Shown here piece after piece: positions 26,421 to 35,068 of a stretch of 64,000 nucleotides of DNA; position 1 is the first letter of the stretch, and every line of letters starts with the position of its first letter. The notes below the pieces were generated by a model. It did not search any database. It worked only from the letters and a program-made list of their open reading frames with translations, and was not told where the DNA came from. Source of the DNA: Mucilaginibacter rubeus (lineage in GTDB: Bacteria > Bacteroidota > Bacteroidia > Sphingobacteriales > Sphingobacteriaceae); contig NZ_CP043450.1 of assembly GCF_003286415.2 (NCBI RefSeq), positions 992,001 through 1,056,000 of the forward strand, in the 5' to 3' direction. The translations under genes were made by a program, and so were the position numbers.

Positions 26421-29400
26421 ATGAGGAAGCATTACCTTCTTTTATTACTCCTTATTGGCTTTTCGTTCTTCACTGGAAAGAGCGTATTAGCCCAGGGTGT
26501 AACCACCGCCAGCATCAACGGTACCGTTACCGATGCTAAAGGTGCTATCCCCGGTGCAACTGTATCAATTGTACACATTCCAACAGGTACTGTGTATTCA
26601 ACCGTAACCCGTGCCGACGGTCGTTACAACATCCCTAACTTAAGGGTAGGTGGTCCTTACACCTTCAAAGTAACTTTCATTGGTTACGCAAACTTCGTTC
26701 AGGAAGGTATTAACCTTTCAATCGGTCAGGATCAAAGGATCTCTGCTCAGCTTGCAGACAATACTACTTCATTAAAAGAAGTAACTGTTAGAGGCGCTGC
26801 TGGTAAAGTGATCAACTCATCACGTACCGGTGCCCGCGAAACTATTAGCCGTCAGCAAATCGAAAACTTGCCGACTATCGCGCGTTCATTATCTGACTTC
26901 ACTAAATTAACCCCTTCTGCTAACGGTTTGTCATTTGGTGGTCGTTCAAGCACTTTCAACAACATTACTGTAGACGGTGCATTGTTCAACAACTCATTTG
27001 GTTTATCAGGTACTTTGGGTGGTCAAACAAGTTCACAGCCAATTTCATTGGACGCGATTGACCAGATCCAGGTTGATATTGCTCCTTATGACGTTCGTCA
27101 GGGTAACTTTACCGGTGCCGGTGTAAACACTGTAGTAAAATCAGGTACCAACCAGGTTAAAGGTACTGCTTACTACTACGCTCGTGGTTCAAAATTACAA
27201 GGTTACCATGTTGGTCCAACCAACCTTAACGTAACCGACGTTAACTACCACACAGACGGTGTTGCGGTAGGTGGCCCAATCATCAAAAACAAATTATTCT
27301 TATTCGTATCTGGTGAGCAGGAAAGAATCACTCAACCACCTTCATCTGTTTATGTAGCAGGTGGTTCAGGTGCAAGTGGTGCTAACGTATCACAGGTACA
27401 AGCTTCTACACTTGATGCAATCAAACAAAAACTTGCAACTTTCGGTTATGACCCAGGTGTTTACCAAGGTTACAACTACCGTACTTCAAGCAACAAGTTA
27501 ACTGCTAAAATCGATTGGAACATCGACAAAAACAACACTTTAAGTGCTAAGTATTTCTACTTAAAATCATTTAAAGATCAGCCTGCAAGTAATTCAGGTA
27601 TTACTAACGGTGGTGTAGGCTACGGTACTACACGTGCGCCGGGTGTAAACACTTTACCTTTCTATGGTTCAGGTTACACCATCAACAATAACTTTAACAT
27701 TGGTATTGTTGAGTTGGATACTCGTTTCAGCAATAAAATTTCAAACAAATTTACTGTTGGTTACTCTGCTTTAAGAGACTTCCGTAACTTCCTTGGTAGC
27801 TCAGCTATTCCAATGGTTGATATCGGTAACGGCACAAGCGATGCTAACGGTAACGTAGTAACCGCTGCTAACGCAACAGCAACCAGCTTTGGTTCTGAGC
27901 TTTATACAGCTGGTAACTTGTTAAATACAAACATCTTCCAGTTTTCTGATGATTTAACCATCTTCTCTGGTAAACATGAGATCACTATCGGTACAAGCAA
28001 CCAGATCCAGAGCTACACCAACGGTTTCGCTCCTGATTACAATGGTTTGTATACCTATAACTCAGCTTCAGATTTTATAAACGGTTTACCTGCACAGGCT
28101 TATACTTTACGTTACTCTGCAGTAGGTAATGATTTCCCTTTTGCTAAAATCAAAGCTTCTATCTACAGCGCTTACGTACAAGATAAAGTACACGTAACTG
28201 ATAACTTCAGGTTAACTTACGGTTTAAGGGCTGATTATGATGTATTCCCTACTACTTTAGCTGCAAACTCTAACGCTGCTGCTTTAACTTTCCAGGGTGG
28301 TACTCATGTTGACGTTTCTAAATTGCCAAAAAACAGGGTTCAGTTATCACCTCGTTTAGGCTTTAACTGGGATGTTAACGGCGACCAATCAACTCAGGTT
28401 CGTGGTGGTTCTGGTTTATTTACCGGTTCTGTACCATTTGTATGGATCTCAAACCAGGCTTCAAACAACGGTTTATTGTTTGGTTCATACACTATTACCA
28501 AAGCAAATGCAACTCCTGCTAACGCCGGTCAGTTAATTTTTGATCCAAACGTTAACAAAAACAGGCCTACAAATGCAGTAGCTGCTACTTCATACGAGTT
28601 AGATGTTGCTGATCCAAACCTGAAATATCCAAAAATCTGGAGAACAAACTTAGCTATCGACCAGAAATTACCTGGTGGTATCATCGGTACTATCGAAGGT
28701 GCTTACACTAAAGATATCCGCGCTATTTATCACCAGAACCTTGTTCTTTCTGATGGTTACAGCACTTTTGCTGGTCCTGAAGGTCAAATCCGTTACGATT
28801 CTAAAAACACTACGCCAGCTGCAGCTGCTGCAACTGCGCAAAACCCAGGTATCACTGGTTTATATTACATGAAAAATACTTCAAAAGGTTTTTCATACTT
28901 CATTACCGGTCAGTTACAAAAAAGCTTCACCAATGGTTTTGCTGCAAGCTTCGCGTATACTTACACCAAATCGAAAGATGTTAACGACGGTGGTTCAACG
29001 GCAAGCACTATCTGGAGCACCAGGTACGTTGCCGGTAACCCTAACGCTGATAACATTTCAAACAGCTCATACGTACAGCCAAACCGTATCATCGCTACAG
29101 TATCTTACCGTAAACAATACGCTAAAAACTTAGCTACTACAGTAGGTTTAGTATTTGAAGCTGCTAACAGCGGTGCTATCTCTTACATCACTGCTAACGA
29201 TCCTAACGGCGACGGTGCTACCAACGACTTAATGTACATCCCAAAAAATCAGGGTGACATCTTGTTAGTTGCTGCTCCAACTGCTGCTAACGGTACTGTT
29301 GATACTCGTACTCCGGCTCAAATCTGGAACCAGTTGAATAACTTCATCAACCAGGATTCATATTTAAGTGCACACAGAGGTCAGTATGCTCAAAGGAACG

Positions 29401-29750
29401 GCGCTATATTGCCAACCTACAAAAGGTTAGACTTGCACTTTGCTCAGGATTTCATGATCCAGGCTGGTAAAACCAAAAACACTTTAGAGTTTACTTTCGA
29501 CGTAATCAACTTCACCAACTTATTGAACCGCAACTGGGGTTTATACCAAACTTCATACAGTGGCTTCAACAACGGTGCAACTACAGTGTTAAGGTATATG
29601 AGCAAAGATGCTACTACTGGCAAAGCTCAGTATTCATTCCCTTATCTTGACGCAAACAATGCAATCCCTGTTACTAAGTCATTCATCAACGATATCAGCA
29701 CCTTCTCTCGCTTCCAGGCGCAAATTGGTGTAAGGTATATCTTTAACTAA
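26421..29750 (+). CDS. TonB-dependent receptor with N-terminal carboxypeptidase-regulatory domain (Oar-like)
   Basis: An 1109-aa outer-membrane receptor. The signal peptide covers about residues 1-24 (LLLLIGFSFFTGKSVLAQG). A carboxypeptidase-regulatory-like beta-sandwich (about 26-112, SINGTVTDAKGAIPGATVSI) precedes the plug (from about 125, GGRSSTFNNITVDGALFNN) and a long beta-barrel ending in a terminal aromatic strand (FQAQIGVRYIFN). It belongs to the Oar/CirA-like receptors, not the SusC group: there is no SusD gene next to it. Codon choice is visibly stricter than in neighbours (GGT, TTA, AAC, CCA dominate), which suggests very high expression. Substrate unknown. Confidence 0.94.
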   Translation: MRKHYLLLLLLIGFSFFTGKSVLAQGVTTASINGTVTDAKGAIPGATVSIVHIPTGTVYSTVTRADGRYNIPNLRVGGPYTFKVTFIGYANFVQEGINLSIGQDQRISAQLADNTTSLKEVTVRGAAGKVINSSRTGARETISRQQIENLPTIARSLSDFTKLTPSANGLSFGGRSSTFNNITVDGALFNNSFGLSGTLGGQTSSQPISLDAIDQIQVDIAPYDVRQGNFTGAGVNTVVKSGTNQVKGTAYYYARGSKLQGYHVGPTNLNVTDVNYHTDGVAVGGPIIKNKLFLFVSGEQERITQPPSSVYVAGGSGASGANVSQVQASTLDAIKQKLATFGYDPGVYQGYNYRTSSNKLTAKIDWNIDKNNTLSAKYFYLKSFKDQPASNSGITNGGVGYGTTRAPGVNTLPFYGSGYTINNNFNIGIVELDTRFSNKISNKFTVGYSALRDFRNFLGSSAIPMVDIGNGTSDANGNVVTAANATATSFGSELYTAGNLLNTNIFQFSDDLTIFSGKHEITIGTSNQIQSYTNGFAPDYNGLYTYNSASDFINGLPAQAYTLRYSAVGNDFPFAKIKASIYSAYVQDKVHVTDNFRLTYGLRADYDVFPTTLAANSNAAALTFQGGTHVDVSKLPKNRVQLSPRLGFNWDVNGDQSTQVRGGSGLFTGSVPFVWISNQASNNGLLFGSYTITKANATPANAGQLIFDPNVNKNRPTNAVAATSYELDVADPNLKYPKIWRTNLAIDQKLPGGIIGTIEGAYTKDIRAIYHQNLVLSDGYSTFAGPEGQIRYDSKNTTPAAAAATAQNPGITGLYYMKNTSKGFSYFITGQLQKSFTNGFAASFAYTYTKSKDVNDGGSTASTIWSTRYVAGNPNADNISNSSYVQPNRIIATVSYRKQYAKNLATTVGLVFEAANSGAISYITANDPNGDGATNDLMYIPKNQGDILLVAAPTAANGTVDTRTPAQIWNQLNNFINQDSYLSAHRGQYAQRNGAILPTYKRLDLHFAQDFMIQAGKTKNTLEFTFDVINFTNLLNRNWGLYQTSYSGFNNGATTVLRYMSKDATTGKAQYSFPYLDANNAIPVTKSFINDISTFSRFQAQIGVRYIFN

Positions 29751-29770
29751 GAATAACTTTATAACATATA

Positions 29771-29802
29771 AAAGTCCCGGCCATTTGGTCGGGACTTTTT
29801 TG
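29771..29802 (+). terminator. Intrinsic terminator of the receptor gene
   Basis: AAAGTCCCG pairs with CGGGACTTT, followed by a T run. It lies 20 bases after the stop. Confidence 0.88.
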
Positions 29803-29840
29803 CTTTAGAGAAGATTCGGATAGATGCAATGTGCATTAAC

Positions 29841-29877
29841 AATAAAGGCGCTTAAGTTGATCCTAAGCGCCTTTATT
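29841..29877 (-). terminator. Terminator of purM
   Basis: AATAAAGGCGCTTA pairs perfectly over 14 bases with TAAGCGCCTTTATT around a 9-base loop, 20 bases beyond the purM stop. It would also work on the plus strand as a back-up for the receptor gene. Confidence 0.8.
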
Positions 29878-29897
29878 ATCATATAGTATTAACTTAT

Positions 29898-31079
29898 TTA
29901 TTCGTATTCAAATACGCCAAATTCTGATGTTACTGTTACCTTCTTGGTGTCAGCCTTCTCAACGCGGCCGATGATCTGGGCATCTACACCAAAGCTTTTT
30001 GAAATGCTGATCAGGTCTGCAGCAATAGCCTCGGGTACATATAGCTCCATGCGGTGACCCATATTAAATACTTTATACATTTCCTGCCAGCTGGTTTTTG
30101 ATTCCTCGTGGATGAGTTTAAACAGCGGGGGAACAGGAAACAGGTTGTCTTTTATGATATGCAAACCTTCTACAAAGTGTAATACTTTGGTTTGCGCGCC
30201 GCCGCTGCAATGCACCATACCATGTACCTGGCTACGGAAACCATCTAATATTTTTTTGATGATAGGGGCATAAGTACGGGTAGCGCTTAATACAAGCTTG
30301 CCAGCGGTTACAGATTGGCCGTTGCCGATATCAATAGCATCGGTAAGGTTTTTACTTCCGGAGAAGATCAGTTCGTAAGGAATAGCCGCATCGTAGCTTT
30401 CAGGGAATTTTTCGGCGATGGTTTTGTTAAACACATCATGACGGGCAGATGTAAGACCGTTTGAGCCCATGCCGCCGTTATATTCTTTTTCATAGCTGGC
30501 TTGTCCGTACGAAGCAAGGCCTACAATTACATCGCCGGGTTCAATGCGGTGATTTGATATCACATCTTCGCGCTTCATGCGGCAGGTAACTGTCGAGTCG
30601 ACTATGATAGTGCGTACCAGGTCGCCTACATCGGCAGTTTCGCCACCGGTAGAGTAGATGCCGATGCCCGCTTCACGCAGTTCTGCTAAAATTTCTTCGG
30701 TGCCATTGATAATAGCCGCGATAACTTCGCCGGGAATCAGGTTCTTATTACGGCCAATGGTTGATGATAACAGGATATTGTCTGTTGCGCCAACGCAAAG
30801 CAAATCGTCAAGGTTCATGATGATAGCATCCTGGGCTATGCCCCGCCATACAGATATATCGCCGGTTTCTTTCCAGTAAGTATAAGCTAATGACGATTTA
30901 GTGCCTGCGCCATCGGCATGCATGATATTGCAATATTCAGCATCGCCGGTTAAAATATCAGGTACTATTTTACAAAATGCTTTAGGAAAAATGCCTTTGT
31001 CGATGTTTTTTATGGCATTATGAACGTCATCTTTGGAGGCGGATACGCCACGCTGATCATATCTTTGCGAAGAAATCAT
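29898..31079 (-). CDS. purM: Phosphoribosylformylglycinamidine cyclo-ligase (AIR synthase)
   Basis: PurM closes the imidazole ring of AIR, the fifth step of purine synthesis. The start at 31079 (MISSQRYDQRGVSASK) gives 393 aa, longer than the 345 aa of E. coli but normal for Bacteroidota PurM. HADGAGTKSSLAY is the ATP/substrate loop, MNLDDLLCVGA and YSTGGETADVGDLV are conserved blocks. The longer frame uses a TTG two codons upstream. purL lies 25 kb away, so purine genes are scattered. Confidence 0.94.
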   Translation of the reverse strand: MISSQRYDQRGVSASKDDVHNAIKNIDKGIFPKAFCKIVPDILTGDAEYCNIMHADGAGTKSSLAYTYWKETGDISVWRGIAQDAIIMNLDDLLCVGATDNILLSSTIGRNKNLIPGEVIAAIINGTEEILAELREAGIGIYSTGGETADVGDLVRTIIVDSTVTCRMKREDVISNHRIEPGDVIVGLASYGQASYEKEYNGGMGSNGLTSARHDVFNKTIAEKFPESYDAAIPYELIFSGSKNLTDAIDIGNGQSVTAGKLVLSATRTYAPIIKKILDGFRSQVHGMVHCSGGAQTKVLHFVEGLHIIKDNLFPVPPLFKLIHEESKTSWQEMYKVFNMGHRMELYVPEAIAADLISISKSFGVDAQIIGRVEKADTKKVTVTSEFGVFEYE

Positions 31080-31160
31080 GGGCAAATATAAGGTTATTGA
31101 CTTTAATAGAACGAATGGGAGGTTTGTTATAAAGCAAAATGCTATTTAATTGCTTTGCGA

Positions 31161-31198
31161 CTTTTAATATTCCCACCCGTTATACTTAACGTTTGGAA
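31161..31198. repeat. Duplicated 3' end of the 54-codon ORF, copy 1
   Basis: This 38-base stretch (CTTTTAATATTCCCACCC ... AACGTTTGGAA) recurs at 32760-32797 in direct orientation with one mismatch. On the minus strand it encodes the tail PNVKYNGWEY and stop of the small ORF at 32763-32927. Between the copies lie a palindromic element and the IS. Confidence 0.85.
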
Positions 31199-31207
31199 CT
31201 GCGCTGT

Positions 31208-31329
31208 TCGAAGTCTCTGACTTCGGACTACTATGCTTGTAGTCTGTGACTACAATACGTCTGGAACTCAAAAATACGGGATGCCTGTAGTTGCAAACTA
31301 CAGGCATTGCTAATTCGAAGTCGGAGACT
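31208..31329. repeat. Palindromic element interrupted by the IS (left part)
   Basis: CTGTTCGAAGTCTCTGACTTCG (about 31202-31223) is inverted relative to the rejoined right end (CGAAGTCGGAGACT, then TCGAACAG after the IS). Inside are TGTAGTCTGTGACTACA and a perfect hairpin TGCCTGTAGTT/AACTACAGGCA (about 31281-31305). Without the IS the element would be roughly 140 bases. Confidence 0.75.
31319..31329. repeat. Target-site duplication, left copy
   Basis: AGTCGGAGACT flanks the left end of the IS and is repeated exactly at 32719-32729. Confidence 0.93.
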
Positions 31330-32718
31330 ATTAGTGTCCGGTAAAGATCCGAGGCGACTAAATAAGTTCAGAAATAGAATAGATATCTACGATTTTAGGC
31401 AATAATGTGAACAGCAGGCCCAGGCCTTATGTAATTAAAAGCAGTTGTTTAGAGTTTGGTGAACGAATATTTGAAAATTTGCTTTGTAGTGCCTTTTCAG
31501 GCGATCTGAGAAAACCGCGTATATCTATGTATGTCATAAGATGTAAGCGGATCATAGCAGCTAAATTAGCGAAAGACCATTTAGCTGCTATGCCTTTTTT
31601 GAGGATTTTTAATATTAGATCTGCTATCAGAGCTGACCATATTTGTAACTTGATAGCGTTTTCAGAATCACCAAGAAAATACTTAAGCGGATAGTTTTGC
31701 TTTATTCTTTTGAATAACAACTCTATTTGCCAACGTTTACGGTATAATTCAGCTATAGTCATCGCACTCATTTTCATGTTGTTGGTCAAGAACTCATATA
31801 TTTCACCACTATCAGGACTTTTAAATTGAACCATTCTGCCTAAAACACGATTGCAGCCTCTATGGCCCAGCCGAATGCGTTTGTCTGCAATAACTCCTTT
31901 TTCTTTGTGGGGATTATCCAATTCTTCCAGTACATCATAAGCCGATCTACTTCGCCTTCGTGTAATCCATGTTACCCCTGATGCTGAAAAACTGTTAAGT
32001 TTTATATAGTCTGCATAGCCTCTGTCAAAGACAAGAATAGAACCTTTAGGTAGATGAACCTCTTTTAAAAAACTGGAATCGTTTGCAGCAGCAGCACTAT
32101 AACAAATCATACAAGGTATATCCAGATCGCTTCTTATCAGCGTATGGACTTTGATCCCGCCCTTTCGCTTCCCTACAGGATTTTGACCAGAGGTTCGTAG
32201 TATTTCCTGAAATAATGATATAGTGGTCGAATCAAAGATATACAGTCGGGAAGCTATGCTTTTCTTCCTGCTGTCCGATAAAAATCCCGAGTATCGTTGA
32301 TATAGCTTGTAATAAATAGAACCGAATACATCAGCTTGTCGCCTTTGATTGGCGTCTGATATGGTACTACGCCTGGGATGATAGCGAACGCCAAGGTGAT
32401 TAACCCGTTGCTCTGCTGCAAGCATACCTGTTGTCACCTCCCGTAATGAATTACAGTGATTGAAAACGGCATAAAGCATGGTTACCAAATGCTCGTAAGT
32501 ATTGAATCGCTTGCAATACCTATCCGCGTTATGTTCAGCGGATATGCGACGGATCATATCCCGGGGAATAAATCTTAATAACTGCGCGAATATCGGCTGT
32601 CCGGTAAAAAAAGTACTTTTGTTCATTGGTGTTTTTTGTGTGGTAACTTAAAACTACCAATAAAGGGGGGCTGTTAAAAGCCTCCCTTGCTTTTTATTAT
32701 CTTTTACCGGACACTAAT
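31330..32718 (-). mobile_element. Complete IS4-family insertion sequence, 1389 bp
   Basis: The ends ATTAGTGTCCGGTAAA (31330-31345) and TTTACCGGACACTAAT (32703-32718) are perfect 16-base inverted repeats. An 11-base direct duplication AGTCGGAGACT lies on both sides, within the range known for the IS4 family. One intact transposase gene fills it. Intact ends, intact gene and exact duplication point to a recent insertion. The target is the arm of a palindromic repeat. Confidence 0.94.
31427..32626 (-). CDS. IS4-family transposase
   Basis: A 399-aa DDE transposase. The first Asp is in LYIFDSTTISLF, the second in LVFDRGYADYIK, and the Glu lies in YRKRWQIELLFKRIKQNYPL, the YREK motif of the IS4 family. 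The N-terminal DUF4372-like region (FFTGQPIFAQLLRFIPRDMI) is complete, so the gene should be functional. The plus-strand ORF 31407-31694 is only its shadow. Confidence 0.95.
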   Translation of the reverse strand: MNKSTFFTGQPIFAQLLRFIPRDMIRRISAEHNADRYCKRFNTYEHLVTMLYAVFNHCNSLREVTTGMLAAEQRVNHLGVRYHPRRSTISDANQRRQADVFGSIYYKLYQRYSGFLSDSRKKSIASRLYIFDSTTISLFQEILRTSGQNPVGKRKGGIKVHTLIRSDLDIPCMICYSAAAANDSSFLKEVHLPKGSILVFDRGYADYIKLNSFSASGVTWITRRRSRSAYDVLEELDNPHKEKGVIADKRIRLGHRGCNRVLGRMVQFKSPDSGEIYEFLTNNMKMSAMTIAELYRKRWQIELLFKRIKQNYPLKYFLGDSENAIKLQIWSALIADLILKILKKGIAAKWSFANLAAMIRLHLMTYIDIRGFLRSPEKALQSKFSNIRSPNSKQLLLIT

Positions 32719-32729
32719 AGTCGGAGACT
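32719..32729. repeat. Target-site duplication, right copy
   Basis: AGTCGGAGACT, identical to 31319-31329. Rejoining the two flanks restores the palindrome TTCGAAGTCGGAGACTTCGAA without a gap. Confidence 0.93.
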
Positions 32730-32762
32730 TCGAACAGCTTGTTTTAATTATATTCATGGCTT

Positions 32763-32927
32763 TTAATATTCCCACCCATTATACTTAACGTTTGGAATTT
32801 CGATTTTAGGTGTTTGCCTTATTTTTCGGTTTCGCTGTTTTTTTAGCCACTTTCTAAAGCCAGCTTTGGGTTTTACACCGTATTTCTGGTTAAACCAGTG
32901 TTCTATCTGGCAGTTTATTAAAGACAT
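32763..32927 (-). CDS. Small basic protein of unknown function (54 aa)
   Basis: An ATG-started ORF below the usual length cut-off. The product opens MSLINCQIEHWFNQKYGVKP and continues with a strongly basic stretch (KWLKKQRNRKIR), then ends PNVKYNGWEY. Composition and lack of rare codons look coding. The tail is duplicated at 31161-31198 (PNVKYNGWEY and stop), which is what one expects when a repeat element inserts at, or is exchanged near, the 3' end of a real gene. It may be a full small protein or the remaining end of a longer one. I do not recognise a family; the basic helix could contact nucleic acid. Confidence 0.55.
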   Translation of the reverse strand: MSLINCQIEHWFNQKYGVKPKAGFRKWLKKQRNRKIRQTPKIEIPNVKYNGWEY

Positions 32928-33128
32928 ATAGTTTATTGTTGTCGTAAATTTAGTGAATAAGAATCAGGTGGGTGAGTTCCTGTAAGATCAGATTCATATA
33001 AATTGATCGAAATTGTGTTTCTTTGTAAGAAAATAGATTGATGCATACATCAATCCGTTTTATCGGGTTAATCGAAAACAATTCGCGCTGATAATACCTC
33101 ATCGGCAGGATTAGTATTTACTTCTGTT

Positions 33129-34904
33129 ATGTTAAAAACACTTTCCTACAAAATAAACCGCTGGCGCTTGAAGCGTAACAGTCAGCGCAACTTTTTAATT
33201 TATTGCAGCGTTTTTGTAGGTTTTGTAGGCGGACTGGCAGCCGTGGCCCTTAAGTTTTTGGTGCATTTGATGGAAGAGCTGAGCCACAATATATCATCGC
33301 ACCTGTATTATCACATAGCTTACGTGTTTTTACCGGCAATTGGCATTTTGGGTACAGTAGCCTATCAGCACCTGGTAAACCGCGATAAGATTGAAAAAGG
33401 AATAGGTAAGATACTCATTAACATCAAAAAAAATCGCTCAAACATTAAAGTCAATAATATTTATTCGCATCTGATCACAAGCTCATTAACCGTAGGTTTC
33501 GGCGGCTCGGCAGGGTTGGAGGCACCTATTGTTTGTACAGGCACAGCCATTGGCTCAAACGTGGGCAAGTTTTTTAAGCTTACACCCTATGAAAAAACTG
33601 TACTGTTAGCAGCAGGATCATCGGCAGGTATAGCGGCAGTGTTCAATAGTCCTATAGCTGGCGTTTTATTTTCGCTTGAAATATTGATAGGGGAGATCAC
33701 TATTCCAACCTTTATTCCGCTATTGATAGCCTCGGCTACCGGTGTGGTTGTTTCAAAGGCCTTATACTCAGGACAGTTGTTTCACCTGGTTACCGAAGGC
33801 TGGGTAATGAACGCTTTGCCTTTTTATGTAGCCCTTGGTGTATTAAGCGGATGGGTTGCCATTTACATAGCCAAAGTAGGAGGTAAATTAGAGGGTGGTA
33901 TATTTAAAAAGCAAAACCGATATGTGAGGGCCGTTGCAGGCGGTGTAATCCTGGGATTGATGATTGTGATATTTCCGCAGTTGTTTGGCGAGGGCTATCA
34001 TTACCTTACGGCCATTTTAAATGGTAATATCCATGTTTTAAAAGAGGAAACTTTATTTAGCGAGTGGCTTGATCAGCCTCTTGTTATGCTGCTGTTTATA
34101 GCGGCATTGGTGTTTATGAAAATCATTGCAGCCGGCATCACCATAGGCGCGGGCGGTAATGGCGGTACTTTTGCGCCAACTATGTTTACAGGGGCTTTTC
34201 TGGGTTTACTGGTGGCTTATGGTGTTAACCAAACCGGGGTCATACATTTAAATACGGTTAATTTTATTGCTGTAGGTATGGCCGGCGCGCTGGCCGGTGT
34301 ATTGCATGCGCCGCTTACCGCTATATTCCTGATAGCTGAAATTACAGGCGGGTACGTATTGTTTATTCCGCTCATGATCGTATCGGCTATATCTTATATC
34401 ATATCGCGTTATTCGTCGCCGCACAATATGTACTGGAGCCATCTTATTCATGAAAACAATATCCAGCCTGGCCAGGATTACGGCATGTTGAATGCCATAA
34501 CGCTTGATAGTATTATCAACCGTAAATACACGGCTGTTGATAAATCAATGACGGTGACCGATTTTTATAAAGTATTGGCCAAAACGGACGCTAATATTTT
34601 CCCTGTATTGAAAGATGACGGCAGCCTGGAAGGAGTAGTGCTGATAGATGATATCCGCCGCCGGTTGTTTAATAAGGAGATAGCAGATAGTCTGATAGCC
34701 GATATTATGATAGAGCCGCCAACTGTAATTGACTATGAGCAACCGGCCAGCAGTGTAATGGATACCTTCGATGCTATTGATGTTTGGCAACTGCCAGTGG
34801 TAAAAGATGAGGTTTTTATAGGTTTTATATCCAAATCGGCTTTGCTATCTAAATACCGGGCGGTGCTTATTGAACAGCACAAGGCAAGTGATTTGTTTGC
34901 GTAG
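33129..34904 (+). CDS. CLC-type chloride channel/transporter with C-terminal CBS pair
   Basis: A 591-aa membrane protein with about ten to eleven membrane segments (residues ~20-425) and two CBS domains (about 455-580). GFGGSAGLEAPIVCTG carries the gating Glu in the position of GREGP; SSAGIAAVFNSPIAGVLFSLE is the second signature; GAGGNGGTFAPTMFTGA is the third. The usual GSGIP of the first anion site lies in a region that is not well conserved here. It exchanges or conducts chloride-like anions in the inner membrane. Monocistronic; a repeat follows 20 bases after the stop. Confidence 0.92.
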   Translation: MLKTLSYKINRWRLKRNSQRNFLIYCSVFVGFVGGLAAVALKFLVHLMEELSHNISSHLYYHIAYVFLPAIGILGTVAYQHLVNRDKIEKGIGKILINIKKNRSNIKVNNIYSHLITSSLTVGFGGSAGLEAPIVCTGTAIGSNVGKFFKLTPYEKTVLLAAGSSAGIAAVFNSPIAGVLFSLEILIGEITIPTFIPLLIASATGVVVSKALYSGQLFHLVTEGWVMNALPFYVALGVLSGWVAIYIAKVGGKLEGGIFKKQNRYVRAVAGGVILGLMIVIFPQLFGEGYHYLTAILNGNIHVLKEETLFSEWLDQPLVMLLFIAALVFMKIIAAGITIGAGGNGGTFAPTMFTGAFLGLLVAYGVNQTGVIHLNTVNFIAVGMAGALAGVLHAPLTAIFLIAEITGGYVLFIPLMIVSAISYIISRYSSPHNMYWSHLIHENNIQPGQDYGMLNAITLDSIINRKYTAVDKSMTVTDFYKVLAKTDANIFPVLKDDGSLEGVVLIDDIRRRLFNKEIADSLIADIMIEPPTVIDYEQPASSVMDTFDAIDVWQLPVVKDEVFIGFISKSALLSKYRAVLIEQHKASDLFA

Positions 34905-34923
34905 GTGGAAAGTATGAAAAAAT

Positions 34924-35007
34924 ATGTCATTGCGAGGCACGAAGCAATCGCATGCTTTACAGAGCTGCCCTGCTTCCGTGCGATTGCTTCGTGCCTCGCA
35001 ATGACAT
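34924..35007. repeat. CATTGCGAGG palindromic repeat, copy R7
   Basis: ATGTCATTGCGAGGCACGAA and its perfect inverted copy. The inner arm CAATCGCA against TGCGATTG is also perfect; R1 and R3 have CAATCCC/GGGATTG at the same place, another compensatory change. It lies between the convergent clc and glnN genes. Confidence 0.92.
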
Positions 35008-35018
35008 GATAAATAAAA

Positions 35019-35049
35019 AAGGCCGCTGATGTTTAAAATCAGCGGCCTT
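35019..35049 (-). terminator. Intrinsic terminator of glnN
   Basis: AAGGCCGCTGAT pairs with ATCAGCGGCCTT, and the minus strand continues with TTTTTTATTT. It lies 20 bases beyond the glnN stop. Confidence 0.9.
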
Positions 35050-35068
35050 CTTATTTTTAGATGATATT

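Noticed and set aside
31407..31694. 95-aa plus-strand ORF within the IS
   Set aside because: It is the antisense shadow of the transposase C-terminal part.
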